46,524 nt of DNA, from the NCBI RefSeq assembly GCF_012933465.1, contig NZ_JABBND010000030.1, positions 1 through 46,524 on the forward strand, given 5' to 3'. Under the pieces are notes generated by a model. That model was not told the origin of the DNA and did not search any database. It saw nothing but the letters and a program-made list of their open reading frames with translations. This document shows positions 26,406 to 36,201 of this stretch, piece after piece; position 1 is the stretch's first letter, and each line of letters opens with the position of its first letter. The translations under genes and the position numbers were made by a program. Source of the stretch: Actinomycetospora sp. TBRC 11914. GTDB taxonomy: Bacteria; Actinomycetota; Actinomycetes; Mycobacteriales; Pseudonocardiaceae.

Positions 26406-29400
26406 ATGGGCTGGGGCAATCCGGCGGTGAGCTGGTCGGAGCTGGAGCGGATCCTCGCGGGGAAGCCGGTCCGGCCGCGGTCGGGGGCGTCCGGCGCGGC
26501 GCCGGAGGTCGACGGACCCGGCACGCTCCACCCGGCGGACGTGGGCACCGTCGGGGTCCGGGAGGGCGCGCGCCGCGGGAGGTCCCGCGACGAGCAGCAC
26601 CCGGGCGACGGGGGCGACTCGCCGGCCTGGAGCCGCACCCGCGCCCCCTACCGGCCGCCGGCGGATGCCGGGGCAGCCCCCGCGACGGTCCCCTTCGCCG
26701 AGCTGCACACCCACTCCACCTACAGCTTCCTCGACGGCGCGAGCCAGCCCGAGGAGCTCGTCGAGGAGGCCCACCGCCTCGGGCTGGAGGCGATCGCGCT
26801 CACCGACCACGACGGCATGTACGGGGTGGTCCGCTTCGCCGAGGCCGCGCACGAGCTGGGGATGCGCACGGTGTTCGGTGCCGAGCTCTCGCTGGGGCTG
26901 TCCGCGCCGCAGAACGGGGTGGCCGATCCGGAGGGGGAGCACCTGCTGGTCCTGGCGCGCGATCCCGCCGGCTACCGGGCGATCTCACGGGCGATCACCG
27001 AGGCGGCGATGGACCCGCGGGCCGAGAAGGGCCGCCCGGTGCACGACCTGGAGCGCACCGCGGCGATCCTGAAGGACCGGGTCGTCGTGCTCACCGGCTG
27101 CCGCAAGGGCCACGTGCGGCGGGCCCTCGACGGCAATTCGACTCAGCACGCCGATAGGGGGCCGGAGGCGGCGGCCCGGGCGCTGGACCGGCTGGTGGGC
27201 ATGTTCGGGGCGGACTCGGTGGCCGTGGAGCTGACCGACCACGGGCTGCCCGTCGACGTCGAGCGCAACGACCTGCTCGCCGAGCTCGCCGCCCGGGCGG
27301 GGCTGCCCACGGTGGCGAGCACCGCCGCGCACTACGCCACGCCGGACCGGGCGCGGATCGCGGCCGCGCTGGGGGCGGTCCGGGCGCGGCGCAGCCTCGA
27401 CGAGGCCGAGGGCTGGCTGCCGCCGGGCACCGCCCACCTGCGCTCCGGGGCGGAGATGGCCGCGCGGTTCGCCCGGCACCCCGAGGCGGTCACGCACGCG
27501 GCGGTGCTCGGGCGCGAGTGCGCGTTCGAGCTCTCCCTGCTGGCCCCCGAGCTGCCGCCGTTCGCCGTCCCGGCGGGGGAGACCGAGGCGAGCTGGCTGC
27601 GCCACCTCGTCGACCACGGGGCCCGGGAGCGCTACGGCAGCCGGGCGGACCACCCGCGGGCGTGGGAGGTGATCGACCACGAGATGGCGATCATCGAGGG
27701 GCAGAACTTCCCCGGCTACTTCCTCATCGTCGCCGACATCGTGCGGTTCTGCCGCGAGGCGGACATCTACTGCCAGGGCCGCGGGTCGGCCGCGAACTCG
27801 GCGGTCTGCTTCGCGCTCGGCATCACCCACGTCGACGCCGTGGCGATGGACCTGCTCTTCGAGCGGTTCCTGTCCCCGGAGCGCGACGGCTACCCCGACA
27901 TCGACCTCGACATCGAGTCCGACCGCCGCGAGGAGGCCATCCAGTACGTCTACGACCGCTACGGCCGGGACCGGGCCGCCCAGGTCGCCAACGTCATCAC
28001 CTACCGGCCGCGCTCCGCGGTCCGCGACGCCGCCCGGGCGCTCGGCTTCGCCCAGGGACAGCAGGACGCGTGGAGCAAGCTCATCGACCGGTGGGGGCCC
28101 GGCGCGGACCTGGGCGACCAGGTCCCGGGGATGCCCCGCCCGGTGGCCTCACTGGCCGAGGAGATCGCCGGCTTCCCACGCCACCTCGGCATCCACTCCG
28201 GGGGGATGGTCATCTGCGACCGGCCGGTCGACCAGGTGGTGCCGGTGGAGTGGGCGCGGATGGCGAAGCGCAGCGTCATCCAGTGGGACAAGGACGACGC
28301 GGCCGCGGTCGGCCTGGTGAAGTTCGACCTGCTCGGGCTGGGCATGCTCTCGGTGCTGCACTACGCGAGCGACTACGTGGCCGCCCACCACGGCCGCCGC
28401 ATCGAGCTCCACGAGCTGCAGCCCATCGACCCCGCGGTCTTCGCGATGCTCGCGCGGGGCGACTCCGTGGGCGTGTTCCAGGTGGAGTCCCGCGCGCAGA
28501 TGGCCACGCTGCCGCGGCTGAAGCCGCGGGAGTTCTACGACCTGGTGGTCGAGGTCGCGCTGATCCGCCCCGGGCCGATCCAGGGCGGGTCGGTGCACCC
28601 CTACATCCGGCGGCGGAACAAGCAGGAGCAGGTCGTGTACGACCACCCGCTCTGCGAGCCGGCGCTGCGCAAGACCCTCGGGGTGCCGCTGTTCCAGGAG
28701 CAGCTCATGCAGCTGGCCACCGACGTCGCCGGGTTCAGCGCCGCCGAGGCCGACGAGCTGCGCCGGGCGCTGTCGGCGAAGCGTTCCGAGGAGCGGCTCG
28801 AGCGGCTGCGGGCGCGGTTCTACGCGGGGATGGCGGCCAACCAGATCACCGGCGACGTGGCCGACCGGATCTTCGCCAAGACCAGGGCGTTCGCGAACTT
28901 CGGCTTCCCGGAGAGCCACTCGATCAGCTTCGCGTCGCTGGTCTACGTCTCGGCCTGGTACAAGCACTACTTCCCGGCGGCGTTCTGCGCGGCCCTGCTG
29001 CGGGCCCAGCCGATGGGCTTCTACTCCCCGCAGAGCCTGGTCGCCGACGCCCGCCGCCACGGCGTGGTCGTCCTCGGCCCGGACGTCACGTGCAGCCGGG
29101 CCGAGCCCGAGCTGGAGCCGCACCCGGAGAGCGAGGGCGGGGTCGCGGTCCGGCTGGGCCTCGGCGCGGTGCGGGGGCTCGGGGACGAGGTGGCGGAGCG
29201 GATCGTCGAGGCCCGGGAGACGGCGGGACCCTTCGCCGGCGCGGCCGACCTGGCGCGCCGGGCGGACCTCACCACCGCGCACCTGGAGGCCCTGGCGACC
29301 GGCGGTGCGCTCGGCTGCTTCGGGCTCGGGCGCCGGGAGGCCCTGTGGGCGGCGGGCGCGGCCGCGGCGGGGACGGCGGCGGTGCGGGCGGGGGAGCGCC

Positions 29401-29876
29401 ACGACCGGCTCCCGGACACCGCGGTGGGGCTCGACGCGCCCGCCCTGCCGGGGATGTCGGCGGTGGAGCTGACGATCGCCGACGTGTGGGCGACGGGGGT
29501 GACCCCCGACGGCCACCCGGTCACGCACCTGCGGGCGGCGCTCGAGGAACGGGGCGCGCTGAGCGTGGCCGGGGTCGCCGCGGTCGGGGAGGGGGAGCGG
29601 ATCGAGGTCGGCGGGGTGGTCACCCACCGGCAGCGTCCCGCGACCGCGGGCGGGACGACGTTCCTCAATCTCGAGGACGAGACCGGGATGCTCAACGTGG
29701 TCTGCTCGGAGGGGCTCTGGGCCCGCCACCGGGTGGTGGCCCGCACGAGCGCGGCGCTGGTCATCCGGGGGCGGGTGGAGCGGGCCCCCGACGCCCCCAC
29801 CGTGGTCAACCTCGTGGCCGACCGGATGGAGCGCCTCGACCTGGTGGTGCCGTCGCGCTCCCGGGACTTCCGGTGA
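26406..29876 (+). CDS. dnaE2: Error-prone DNA polymerase III alpha subunit DnaE2
   Basis: This is the catalytic polymerase of the mutasome, which copies damaged DNA with low fidelity. The 1,156-residue protein starts MGWGNPAVSWSELERIL, typical of DnaE2. The PHP domain begins AELHTHSTYSFLDGAS and includes IALTDHDGMYG. The C-family palm includes GRGSAANSAVCFALG and PDIDLDIESDRREEAIQYVY with the catalytic Asp pair; FANFGFPESHSISFASLVYVSAWYKHYFP is a hallmark stretch, and an OB-fold near 1060-1130 (VGGVVTHRQRP...LNLEDETGMLNVV) ends the protein. GGGGGG lies upstream of ATG 26406. It is 120 bp behind imuB but has its own SOS promoter. Confidence 0.96.
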   Translation: MGWGNPAVSWSELERILAGKPVRPRSGASGAAPEVDGPGTLHPADVGTVGVREGARRGRSRDEQHPGDGGDSPAWSRTRAPYRPPADAGAAPATVPFAELHTHSTYSFLDGASQPEELVEEAHRLGLEAIALTDHDGMYGVVRFAEAAHELGMRTVFGAELSLGLSAPQNGVADPEGEHLLVLARDPAGYRAISRAITEAAMDPRAEKGRPVHDLERTAAILKDRVVVLTGCRKGHVRRALDGNSTQHADRGPEAAARALDRLVGMFGADSVAVELTDHGLPVDVERNDLLAELAARAGLPTVASTAAHYATPDRARIAAALGAVRARRSLDEAEGWLPPGTAHLRSGAEMAARFARHPEAVTHAAVLGRECAFELSLLAPELPPFAVPAGETEASWLRHLVDHGARERYGSRADHPRAWEVIDHEMAIIEGQNFPGYFLIVADIVRFCREADIYCQGRGSAANSAVCFALGITHVDAVAMDLLFERFLSPERDGYPDIDLDIESDRREEAIQYVYDRYGRDRAAQVANVITYRPRSAVRDAARALGFAQGQQDAWSKLIDRWGPGADLGDQVPGMPRPVASLAEEIAGFPRHLGIHSGGMVICDRPVDQVVPVEWARMAKRSVIQWDKDDAAAVGLVKFDLLGLGMLSVLHYASDYVAAHHGRRIELHELQPIDPAVFAMLARGDSVGVFQVESRAQMATLPRLKPREFYDLVVEVALIRPGPIQGGSVHPYIRRRNKQEQVVYDHPLCEPALRKTLGVPLFQEQLMQLATDVAGFSAAEADELRRALSAKRSEERLERLRARFYAGMAANQITGDVADRIFAKTRAFANFGFPESHSISFASLVYVSAWYKHYFPAAFCAALLRAQPMGFYSPQSLVADARRHGVVVLGPDVTCSRAEPELEPHPESEGGVAVRLGLGAVRGLGDEVAERIVEARETAGPFAGAADLARRADLTTAHLEALATGGALGCFGLGRREALWAAGAAAAGTAAVRAGERHDRLPDTAVGLDAPALPGMSAVELTIADVWATGVTPDGHPVTHLRAALEERGALSVAGVAAVGEGERIEVGGVVTHRQRPATAGGTTFLNLEDETGMLNVVCSEGLWARHRVVARTSAALVIRGRVERAPDAPTVVNLVADRMERLDLVVPSRSRDFR

Positions 29877-29923
29877 TCGCGCCACCGACCCTCGCCGACG
29901 GGCGTCACCGGACACCACAGACA

Positions 29924-29974
29924 CTGGTGGGGGTGTCTCCGGCCGGTTCCGACGGCCGGAGGCACCCCCACCAG
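29924..29974. terminator. Strong bidirectional terminator between dnaE2 and the acetate transporter
   Basis: A 12-bp arm (CTGGTGGGGGTG with CACCCCCACCAG), one T/G mismatch and a 9-bp arm (CTCCGGCCG with CGGCCGGAG) give a stem of about 22 bp. The genes on either side converge on it. Confidence 0.85.
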
Positions 29975-30016
29975 GTCAACGAGCCGACGGGCCGCGGGGG
30001 TCCGTCGGGGGTTCGG

Positions 30017-30688
30017 TCAGCTCTTGATCAGCGGCCGACCCATCGGCAGCGAGGAGCCGCCGTTCGCGACGCTCATGGCGTCGAAGAACAGGTAGACCCC
30101 CACCAGGGAGAACGCGAACACCGCGATCCCGCCGATGGCCAGCAGCCCCGTCGACCCGGCGGCCGTACCCAGCAGCACGAGCAGCAGGGCCAGGTCCACC
30201 AGCACGAACAGCAGCGTGAAGACCGACGGCAACCGCAGGGTCGCCAGGGTGAGCATCACGATGCCGATCAGCCAGGTGAGCAGGAACGTCTCCTGTGCGC
30301 CGGTGGCGGCCCCGGTCGCCGTGGCGTCCCCGAACCAGTTGTGGCTCAGGCTGGTGACCAGCACCGAGAAGCTCAGCCAGAACCCGGCGAAGATCCCGAA
30401 GATCGCCGCCACGGGGCCGGCGTGCGTCCGGATCGCCCAGCCACACGCGATGAGCTGTCCGATCCCGTTGCACATGAACAGGATCGGGATCAGGCCGAGC
30501 ACGGCGTTCGACGAGCCCGTGAACCCGACGAGGTACAGCCCGAGCGCGACCGAGCCGATCACGAACGTCGGCACGCCCACCAGTGCTGGGTTCGCTGCTG
30601 CCGCTGCGGCCTCAGCGTCCGCGGCGCCGGCGTCCGGGGCCCGGCTCTCGGCAGCGTGCGCCCCGGTACCCTCGTCGACAGTGGTCAT
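30017..30688 (-). CDS. Acetate/succinate transporter, GPR1/FUN34/YaaH (SatP) family
   Basis: It is a six-helix inner-membrane transporter for acetate and related short acids. The 223-residue protein has an acidic N-terminus rich in Ala, Asp and Glu, then NPALVGVPTFVIGSVALGLYLVGF, the actinobacterial form of the family NPAPLGL motif, and further helices such as IFGIFAGFWLSFSVLV, FLLTWLIGIVML and VFTLLFVLVDLALLLVLLG. ATG 30688 has GAAGGAG upstream, so I prefer it to the longer frame to 30730. It is divergent from the next gene, with palindromes in between. Confidence 0.88.
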   Translation of the reverse strand: MTTVDEGTGAHAAESRAPDAGAADAEAAAAAANPALVGVPTFVIGSVALGLYLVGFTGSSNAVLGLIPILFMCNGIGQLIACGWAIRTHAGPVAAIFGIFAGFWLSFSVLVTSLSHNWFGDATATGAATGAQETFLLTWLIGIVMLTLATLRLPSVFTLLFVLVDLALLLVLLGTAAGSTGLLAIGGIAVFAFSLVGVYLFFDAMSVANGGSSLPMGRPLIKS

Positions 30689-30791
30689 CGACACTCCTTC
30701 GTGCGATTCCGACGGGCGCCGCTGACGCACGCCCTCGTGCCGTCACCGCCCGCTGACCGTCCGAGTGTGATCTCACCCACTGCATACGCGG

Positions 30792-30827
30792 TACCGACCG
30801 TCCGTAGGGGTACTGATCCCGTCGGTA
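30792..30827. repeat. 7-bp inverted repeat in the divergent promoter region
   Basis: TACCGAC (30792-30798) and GTCGGTA (30821-30827) are inverted repeats 22 nt apart, close to the likely promoters of both divergent genes. Confidence 0.4.
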
Positions 30828-30834
30828 TGGATCG

Positions 30835-30846
30835 TGAACCGGTTCA
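30835..30846. promoter_or_regulatory. 12-bp palindrome, possible operator
   Basis: TGAACCGGTTCA is a perfect palindrome 83 nt upstream of the small membrane protein gene. No regulator is encoded nearby, so the protein that binds it is unknown. Confidence 0.4.
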
Positions 30847-30931
30847 GGCATGCTCACCAGCCATGGAACGCCCCGGCCGGTCTCCCCTCCCGGTCCCACC
30901 AACCCTCCGATCGGGCAGGGCCGTCCGAGTG

Positions 30932-31426
30932 ATGTCCCGGCTGTTCGTCGGGGTGATCGCCGGGGCGGCCGGCACCGCCGCGATGACGGCCACGGGCCGG
31001 GTCCACCGGCGGCTGTACGCGCACCGCCGCGGGACGACTCCCGGGCAGATCACCGAGATCCTCGACTACGACGACTCCGACCACGTCGTGGTGGCCGCGT
31101 CCACGGTGCTGCGCCGCGTCGTGGGGTGGGCGCCCCGGAGCGACGCCGGCCGGCGGGCCCTGTTCTGGCTGGTCCACTGGGGCTACGGCTCCGCGGTCGG
31201 GGCGGCGCACGCGGAGCTGCGCCACCGTCTCGGCGAGCCGGCCGCCGGCCTCGCCTTCTTCGTCGGCTGCGAGGCGATGGCCCTGGGCCTGTTCCCGGTG
31301 CTCGGGGACACCCCGGTGCCGTGGCGCTGGGGACCGCGCCTGCTCACCGTCAGCGTCGTCCAGCACGCGGTCTACGCCGGCGCGGTCGCCGGCGCCGACG
31401 CCGTGCTCCACCGCCGTGCGCCCTGA
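30932..31426 (+). CDS. Small membrane protein, about 164 aa, unknown function
   Basis: The protein begins MSRLFVGVIAGAAGTAAMTATGRVHRRLY with an N-terminal hydrophobic segment. It has a middle part with ILDYDDSDHVVVAASTVLRRVVGWAP, and three more hydrophobic stretches (RALFWLVHWGYGSAVGAAHA, AAGLAFFVGCEAMALGLFPVLG, RLLTVSVVQHAVYAGAVAGADAVL). The pattern resembles small DUF1440-type membrane proteins, but I cannot name the family with certainty. ATG 30932 is chosen; GTG 30929 or ATG 30863 are alternatives. Its 3' end overlaps the K+ channel gene by 11 nt, so the two may be made together. Confidence 0.65.
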   Translation: MSRLFVGVIAGAAGTAAMTATGRVHRRLYAHRRGTTPGQITEILDYDDSDHVVVAASTVLRRVVGWAPRSDAGRRALFWLVHWGYGSAVGAAHAELRHRLGEPAAGLAFFVGCEAMALGLFPVLGDTPVPWRWGPRLLTVSVVQHAVYAGAVAGADAVLHRRAP

Positions 31427-33350
31427 CCTCGCCGCCCGTCCCGCCCGTGGCGACGGCGCGGACGGCGGCGCGGCGGACGCCCCCCGGGCGCTCGAGGCCC
31501 ACGTCGTGGTGTGCGGGCTGGGCGGGCTCGGGCTCCGCATCGTCGAGACGCTCCACCACCGGGGCGAGCCGGTGGTGGTCGTCGACGACGACCGCGGGCA
31601 CGGTCGCGGGGCCCACGTCCTCGAGACCTGGGGCGTCCCCCTCATCGAGGCCGACCCGACGGTGCCGGGCAGCCTCGACGCCGCGGGTCTCGACACCGCC
31701 CGGGCCGTCGTGTGCGTGATGGCCGGCGCCCAGGGCGAGCTGCGGAACCTGCACGTCGCCCTGCACGTCCGCGAGCGGCGGCCCGACGTCCGGGTGGTGA
31801 CCTCGCTCGGCAACGCGGCCATCGGGCGGGCCGTCGCCGCCGACCCGGGCCCGGGCGCGGTCCTCGACGTCGCCGCCCTCGTGACCCCCGCCCTCGTCGA
31901 GGCGTGCCTGCGCAGCCCGGTCCACGCCCTCGACGTCGCCGGCACCCGGTTCATCGCGGCGGGCACCACCGCGCGCTCCCCGGCGACGCTCCGCGCCCTC
32001 TACGGCGACCTCGCCCCGCTCGCCGCCACCGCGGCCGCGAGCGGGACGACCCTGCTCTGCCCCAGCCGCGACCACCGCGTCGCCGCCGGCGACCGCGTCA
32101 CCGTGCTCGGGACCGACGCCGAGCTGGCCGAGGCCGGCGTCGGCACGACCACCACCCCCACCCCGCGGCGCCGGCCGACCACCCGTCGCGGCGCGGGCCA
32201 CGACCCCGACGCCGCCCACGGCCGGGCCGGGCCGCCGGCCCGGGCCGTCGCCGCGGTGCTGGCGCTCGCCCGGGAGTCCGACCGCGGGCTGCGGTGGGCC
32301 ATCGCCGCCCTCGTGGGCCTGCTCGTGGTCTCGACGACGGTCATCACCGTCGGCTACCACTATCCCGACGGCCGCGGGCTGGGCGTGGTCGACGCGCTGT
32401 ACTTCACCGTGGAGTCCGTCGCGACGGTCGGCTTCGGCGACTTCAGCTTCGCCGACCAGGCGGTGTGGCTGCGGCTGTGGGCGGTCTTCCTCATGCTCGC
32501 CGGGGTCGTCACCACCGCGATCCCGATCGCCTTCTTCACCGACATGCTCATCAGCCGCCGGCTCTCGGCCACCGCCGGGCGCCGCGCCGCGTCGGCGTTC
32601 GTGGGCCACGTGGTGATCATCGGGCTGGGCGCGGTCGGGGTCTCGGTCGCCGAGGCGCTGCACGGCCGGGGATGCGACGTCGTCGTCGTGGAGTCCGACC
32701 CGGCGAACCGGCACCTGCCGCGGGCCCGGGCGCTCGGCATCCCCGTGGTGTTCGGCGACGCCACCACGGCGACCCCGCTGCGCGACGCCCGGGTCGACCG
32801 GGCGGCCGCGGTCGCGGTGACCACCAGCGACGACATGGCCAACATCGAGACCGGCCTGGCCGTCCGGGACCTGCTGGGGCAGCGCGACGCCGACGTCCCG
32901 GTGGTGCTCCGGCTGTTCGACCGCGAGCTGGCCCGCACCGTCGCCCAGCGGTTCGGGTTCGGGTCGGTGCGCTCGATCGTCGAGCTCGCGGCCCCGTGGT
33001 TCGTCGGCGCGGCCCTCGGGCTCGACGTGCTCGGCACGTTCCCGGTGCACGGCCAGGCGTTCCTGCTCGGGCGGCTGCGGGTCGGGGCGGGCAGCGACCT
33101 CGACGGGCTCGCGATGCGCGACCTGTCGCTGCGGACCCGGGTGGTGGCGCTGCGCCGGATCACCGACGGCCACGGCCGCACCGCCCTGGAGCACCCGCCG
33201 CGGCGCGACACGCGGTTCGCCGCCGGCGACGAGGCGTTCCTCGTGGGTCCCGACGACGAGCTGCTGGAGGTGCTGGCCCGCTCGCGCGCGGCCACCGCCC
33301 GGGCGCCCACCGCGAGCGCCCGGGACACGACCGGGCCCGGCACGCCATGA
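31416..33350 (+). CDS. Two-TM potassium channel with RCK (TrkA-N) domains on both sides of the pore
   Basis: The 644-residue protein starts with a Rossmann domain ([18 protein letters not shown]-x-G-x-x-G type, then VVVVDDD). A helix-pore-helix unit follows: [17 protein letters not shown], the filter TVGFGD at 337-342, and [22 protein letters not shown] second RCK domain ([38 protein letters not shown]) and a C-terminal TrkA-C-like part ([18 protein letters not shown]...[12 protein letters not shown]) complete it. The filter predicts K+ conduction, with gating by nucleotide or ions bound to the RCK rings. The order RCK-pore-RCK differs from MthK (pore-RCK). The GTG start overlaps the previous gene. 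Confidence 0.85.
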   Translation: MRPDLAARPARGDGADGGAADAPRALEAHVVVCGLGGLGLRIVETLHHRGEPVVVVDDDRGHGRGAHVLETWGVPLIEADPTVPGSLDAAGLDTARAVVCVMAGAQGELRNLHVALHVRERRPDVRVVTSLGNAAIGRAVAADPGPGAVLDVAALVTPALVEACLRSPVHALDVAGTRFIAAGTTARSPATLRALYGDLAPLAATAAASGTTLLCPSRDHRVAAGDRVTVLGTDAELAEAGVGTTTTPTPRRRPTTRRGAGHDPDAAHGRAGPPARAVAAVLALARESDRGLRWAIAALVGLLVVSTTVITVGYHYPDGRGLGVVDALYFTVESVATVGFGDFSFADQAVWLRLWAVFLMLAGVVTTAIPIAFFTDMLISRRLSATAGRRAASAFVGHVVIIGLGAVGVSVAEALHGRGCDVVVVESDPANRHLPRARALGIPVVFGDATTATPLRDARVDRAAAVAVTTSDDMANIETGLAVRDLLGQRDADVPVVLRLFDRELARTVAQRFGFGSVRSIVELAAPWFVGAALGLDVLGTFPVHGQAFLLGRLRVGAGSDLDGLAMRDLSLRTRVVALRRITDGHGRTALEHPPRRDTRFAAGDEAFLVGPDDELLEVLARSRAATARAPTASARDTTGPGTP

Positions 33351-34219
33351 TGGGCGCCGTGACCGCGACGATCCTGGACGGCAAGGCCACCCTCGCGACG
33401 ATCATCGGCGAGCTCACCGAGCGGGTCGCGAAGCTCACGGCGGCCGGGCGGACCCCCGGCCTGGGCACCGTGCTCGTCGGGGAGGACCCGGGCTCGCAGT
33501 CCTACGTCCGCGCCAAGCACCGCGACTGCGCCAAGGTCGGGATCACCTCGATCCGCCGGGACCTGCCGGCCGACGCCACCCAGGCCGACGTCGAGGCCGC
33601 CGTCGACGAGCTGAACGCCGACCCGGCCTGCACCGGCTACATCGTGCAGCTGCCGCTCCCGAAGGGCCTCGACGCCAACGCCGTCCTCGAGCGGGTCGAC
33701 CCCGACAAGGACGCGGACGGGCTGCACCCCACCAACCTCGGGCGCCTGGTCCTGGGCGAGCCGGCGCCGCTGCCCTGCACCCCGCGCGGCATCGTCGAGC
33801 TGCTGCGCCGCTACGACGTGCCGCTCGACGGCGCGAAGGTGACGGTGCTCGGGCGCGGCATCACCGTGGGTCGCCCGCTGGGCCTGCTGCTCACCCGCCG
33901 CAGCGAGAACGCCACCGTGACCCTGTGCCACACCGGGACGCGGGACCTGGCTGCCGAGACCCGGGCCGCCGACGTCGTCGTGGCCGCGGCCGGTGTCCCC
34001 GGCATCATCACCGCCGACATGGTGCGCCCCGGCGCCGCGGTGCTCGACGTCGGCGTCTCCCGCGGCCCCGACGGCATCCTGGGCGACGTCGCCGAGGAGG
34101 TCCGCGAGGTCGCGGGCCACGTCGCACCCAACCCCGGCGGCGTCGGGCCGATGACGCGGGCGATGCTGCTCACCAACGTGGTCGAGCGCGCGGAGGCCCT
34201 GCTCGGCAGCGGGACGTGA
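33347..34219 (+). CDS. folD: Methylene-THF dehydrogenase / methenyl-THF cyclohydrolase
   Basis: FolD interconverts 5,10-methylene-THF and 10-formyl-THF, the donor used by PurN and PurH. Family motifs are [14 protein letters not shown] (with the catalytic Lys), [38 protein letters not shown], the NADP-binding [20 protein letters not shown] and [15 protein letters not shown]. The start is uncertain: ATG 33347 overlaps the channel stop as ATGA and suggests coupling, while GTG 33359 ([11 protein letters not shown]) gives the more usual N-terminus. DUF3017 follows after 4 bp, as at Rv3356c-Rv3355c. Confidence 0.95.
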   Translation: MMGAVTATILDGKATLATIIGELTERVAKLTAAGRTPGLGTVLVGEDPGSQSYVRAKHRDCAKVGITSIRRDLPADATQADVEAAVDELNADPACTGYIVQLPLPKGLDANAVLERVDPDKDADGLHPTNLGRLVLGEPAPLPCTPRGIVELLRRYDVPLDGAKVTVLGRGITVGRPLGLLLTRRSENATVTLCHTGTRDLAAETRAADVVVAAAGVPGIITADMVRPGAAVLDVGVSRGPDGILGDVAEEVREVAGHVAPNPGGVGPMTRAMLLTNVVERAEALLGSGT

Positions 34220-34223
34220 TCGT

Positions 34224-34691
34224 GTGGCAGCACCGGACGAGCCCGACGACCCCGCCGGCGAGCGGCCCGCGCCCGCGGTGACCGGGGAGCGTGCGGTGGG
34301 CCCGGCGACGCGCAGCGGCTCGTGGCCCGTCGTCGTCCTGCCCGAGAACGAGGCCGGCCGGGCCCGCCACGCCCGCCCGCCGCGCTCGGCCGGCTACTAC
34401 CGGCGCGCCCTCGCCCGCCGGGTCCGGGCCCAGGCGGCGCTCACCGCGGTGCTCGTGGTCGTGGCGATCGCGTTCGTCCGCATCGGGCTGCAGCACTGGC
34501 GCGAGGGCACGACGGAGCTGGGTGTCGCGCTCCTGCTCGCCGCGGCGCTGCGGGCCAGCCTCCCCGACCGCACCGCCGGCCTGCTCGCCGTCCGCCCGCG
34601 CCGGGTCGACGTCGCCACCTACACCGTCTTCGGCCTCGTGGTCATCCTCGTGTCCCTGACGATCACCGGGGGACCGCTGGCGAGTCGGTGA
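34224..34691 (+). CDS. DUF3017 membrane protein
   Basis: The 155-residue protein has a charged N-terminus of about 70 residues (rich in Asp, Glu, Pro and Arg) and three hydrophobic segments: [35 protein letters not shown] and [18 protein letters not shown]. Together with its place behind folD this identifies DUF3017, whose function is unknown. GTG 34224 is the start. Its last 29 nt overlap the 3' end of the convergent ABC1 kinase gene. Confidence 0.82.
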   Translation: MAAPDEPDDPAGERPAPAVTGERAVGPATRSGSWPVVVLPENEAGRARHARPPRSAGYYRRALARRVRAQAALTAVLVVVAIAFVRIGLQHWREGTTELGVALLLAAALRASLPDRTAGLLAVRPRRVDVATYTVFGLVVILVSLTITGGPLASR

Positions 34692-36030
34692 CCGGGTCGG
34701 CGAACCCGGCCACCCACGCCTGTGCGCACCCCCGCACCGGGACGGTGACGTCGAGGCGGGCCAGGACGCTCATCCAGCCGCCCGTCACCCGCAGCAGCGA
34801 CATCCACTGCGCCGGCAGATCCAGCGAGCGGCCGGTGCCCCGGTAGGCGGCACCGCCGGGCCGGAGGATCCGCAGGCCCTGGCGGCGCATCCACGGTTCG
34901 GTGAAGTGGAACACCTCGTCGCGCAGCGGGTCGGCCATCCCGCCGACCCACGCGGCGATGTCCTCGGCGCCGGTGTCCCCGGTGAGGAAGCCGGCCTCGC
35001 GGGCCGCCGTCGTGACCCCCGGGTCGTCGTCGGCGAGCATCCGCAGGAGCCGCCCCAGCACGGCCGGGACCCCGTCGGGCAGCTCGGCGACGGCGCCGAA
35101 GTCGACCAGACCCACGCGCCCGTCGGACAGCACGAGGACGTTGCCGGGGTGGGGGTCGGCGTGGAGCAGACCCACCCGAGCGGGGCTGGAGAAGAGCAGC
35201 TCGACGAGGGCGCCGGCCACCCGGTCGCGCTCGGCCCGCTCGGCCTCGTCGGCGGCCGGCCGCCCGGACCCGTGGGACAGCGGCACGCCGTCGAGCCACT
35301 CGGAGACGAGGACCCGCGGCGCGGAGGCCACGACGGCGGGCACGCGCACCTCCGGATCGCCCGCGAGGGCCGCGGCGTGGGCGCGCTGGTGGTCGGCCTC
35401 GCGGCGGTAGTCGAGCTCGGCGTCGGTGCGCTCGGCGATCTCGGCGAGCAGCGCGCGGGCGTCGAGGCCGGGGAGGAACCGCTCGAGCAGCCAGCCGGTG
35501 CGGCGCAGGACGGCGAGGTCGGAGCGCAGCGCCGCGACCGCCCCCGGGTACTGCACCTTGACCGCGACCTCGAGCCCGTTGCCCCACACCGCCCGGTGCA
35601 CCTGCCCGAGGCTCGCCGCGCCCGCGGCCTCGTCGTCGAACGCGGTGAACCGGGACCGCCAGCCCGACCCGAGCTGCTCGGCGAGCACGCGGTGCACGGT
35701 CGCGGCGGGCATCGGCTCGGCGGTGGTCTGCAGCCGGGTCAGCGCCTCCCGGTAGGGCCCGGCGACCTCGGCGGGCATCATCGTCTCGAACACCGCGAGG
35801 GTCTGCCCGAGCTTCATCGCCCCGCCCTTGAGCTCGCCGAGCACGGCGAAGAGCTGGTCGGCGTTGCGCGCCAGGGCGTCGAGGGCGAGCGCGTCGGCGT
35901 CGGCCCCGAGGGCCCGCCGCCCCCACCCGGCGACCGACCGGCCCGCCGCGCCGAGCGGGAGCATCGCCAACCGCCCGGCCCGCCGCGCGGCGCCGCCCCT
36001 CGCGCCGTCCCGGCCCCCGTCCCGCCCCAC
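34663..36030 (-). CDS. ABC1/UbiB-family (ADCK) atypical kinase
   Basis: This is a UbiB-like atypical kinase or ATPase, a family tied to isoprenoid quinone and lipid homeostasis. The motifs are [14 protein letters not shown] (the KxGQ extension), [22 protein letters not shown] (VAVK lysine), [28 protein letters not shown] (catalytic loop) and [11 protein letters not shown] (metal-binding DFG). GTG 36030 gives 455 residues, the usual size, and has AGGAGG just upstream. A frame reaching 36330 would run through palindromic repeats and is unlikely. The gene is convergent with DUF3017. Confidence 0.88.
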   Translation of the reverse strand: MGRDGGRDGARGGAARRAGRLAMLPLGAAGRSVAGWGRRALGADADALALDALARNADQLFAVLGELKGGAMKLGQTLAVFETMMPAEVAGPYREALTRLQTTAEPMPAATVHRVLAEQLGSGWRSRFTAFDDEAAGAASLGQVHRAVWGNGLEVAVKVQYPGAVAALRSDLAVLRRTGWLLERFLPGLDARALLAEIAERTDAELDYRREADHQRAHAAALAGDPEVRVPAVVASAPRVLVSEWLDGVPLSHGSGRPAADEAERAERDRVAGALVELLFSSPARVGLLHADPHPGNVLVLSDGRVGLVDFGAVAELPDGVPAVLGRLLRMLADDDPGVTTAAREAGFLTGDTGAEDIAAWVGGMADPLRDEVFHFTEPWMRRQGLRILRPGGAAYRGTGRSLDLPAQWMSLLRVTGGWMSVLARLDVTVPVRGCAQAWVAGFADPVTDSPAVPR

Positions 36031-36128
36031 GGCGCCTCCTCGACCGTCGCCCTGCGGCACCCGGACGCAGAGGCTGGTCACCCTGCCAGAACGGGCCACC
36101 CCCGATCGGCCGTACCGAGCTTCCGGGG

Positions 36129-36174
36129 CGAGTGGACGCTCACGGCTCCGGCAGCAGCCCTGTGGGCCCACTCG
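36129..36174. repeat. 46-nt palindromic repeat, copy F1
   Basis: It begins CGAGTGGACGCTCACGGCTC and ends TGTGGGCCCACTCG. Its left arm has decayed compared with copy F2, while the loop part CGGCTCC-GGCAGCAGCCC is shared. Confidence 0.7.
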
Positions 36175-36201
36175 GTCCACCCCGCGGCCGGCCACGCGCG
36201 C

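Noticed and set aside
30766..30779. CRP/GlxR site (GTGTGATCTCACCC)
   Set aside because: The half-sites TGTGA and TCAC are only 2 nt apart instead of 6, so it does not fit the CRP-family pattern.
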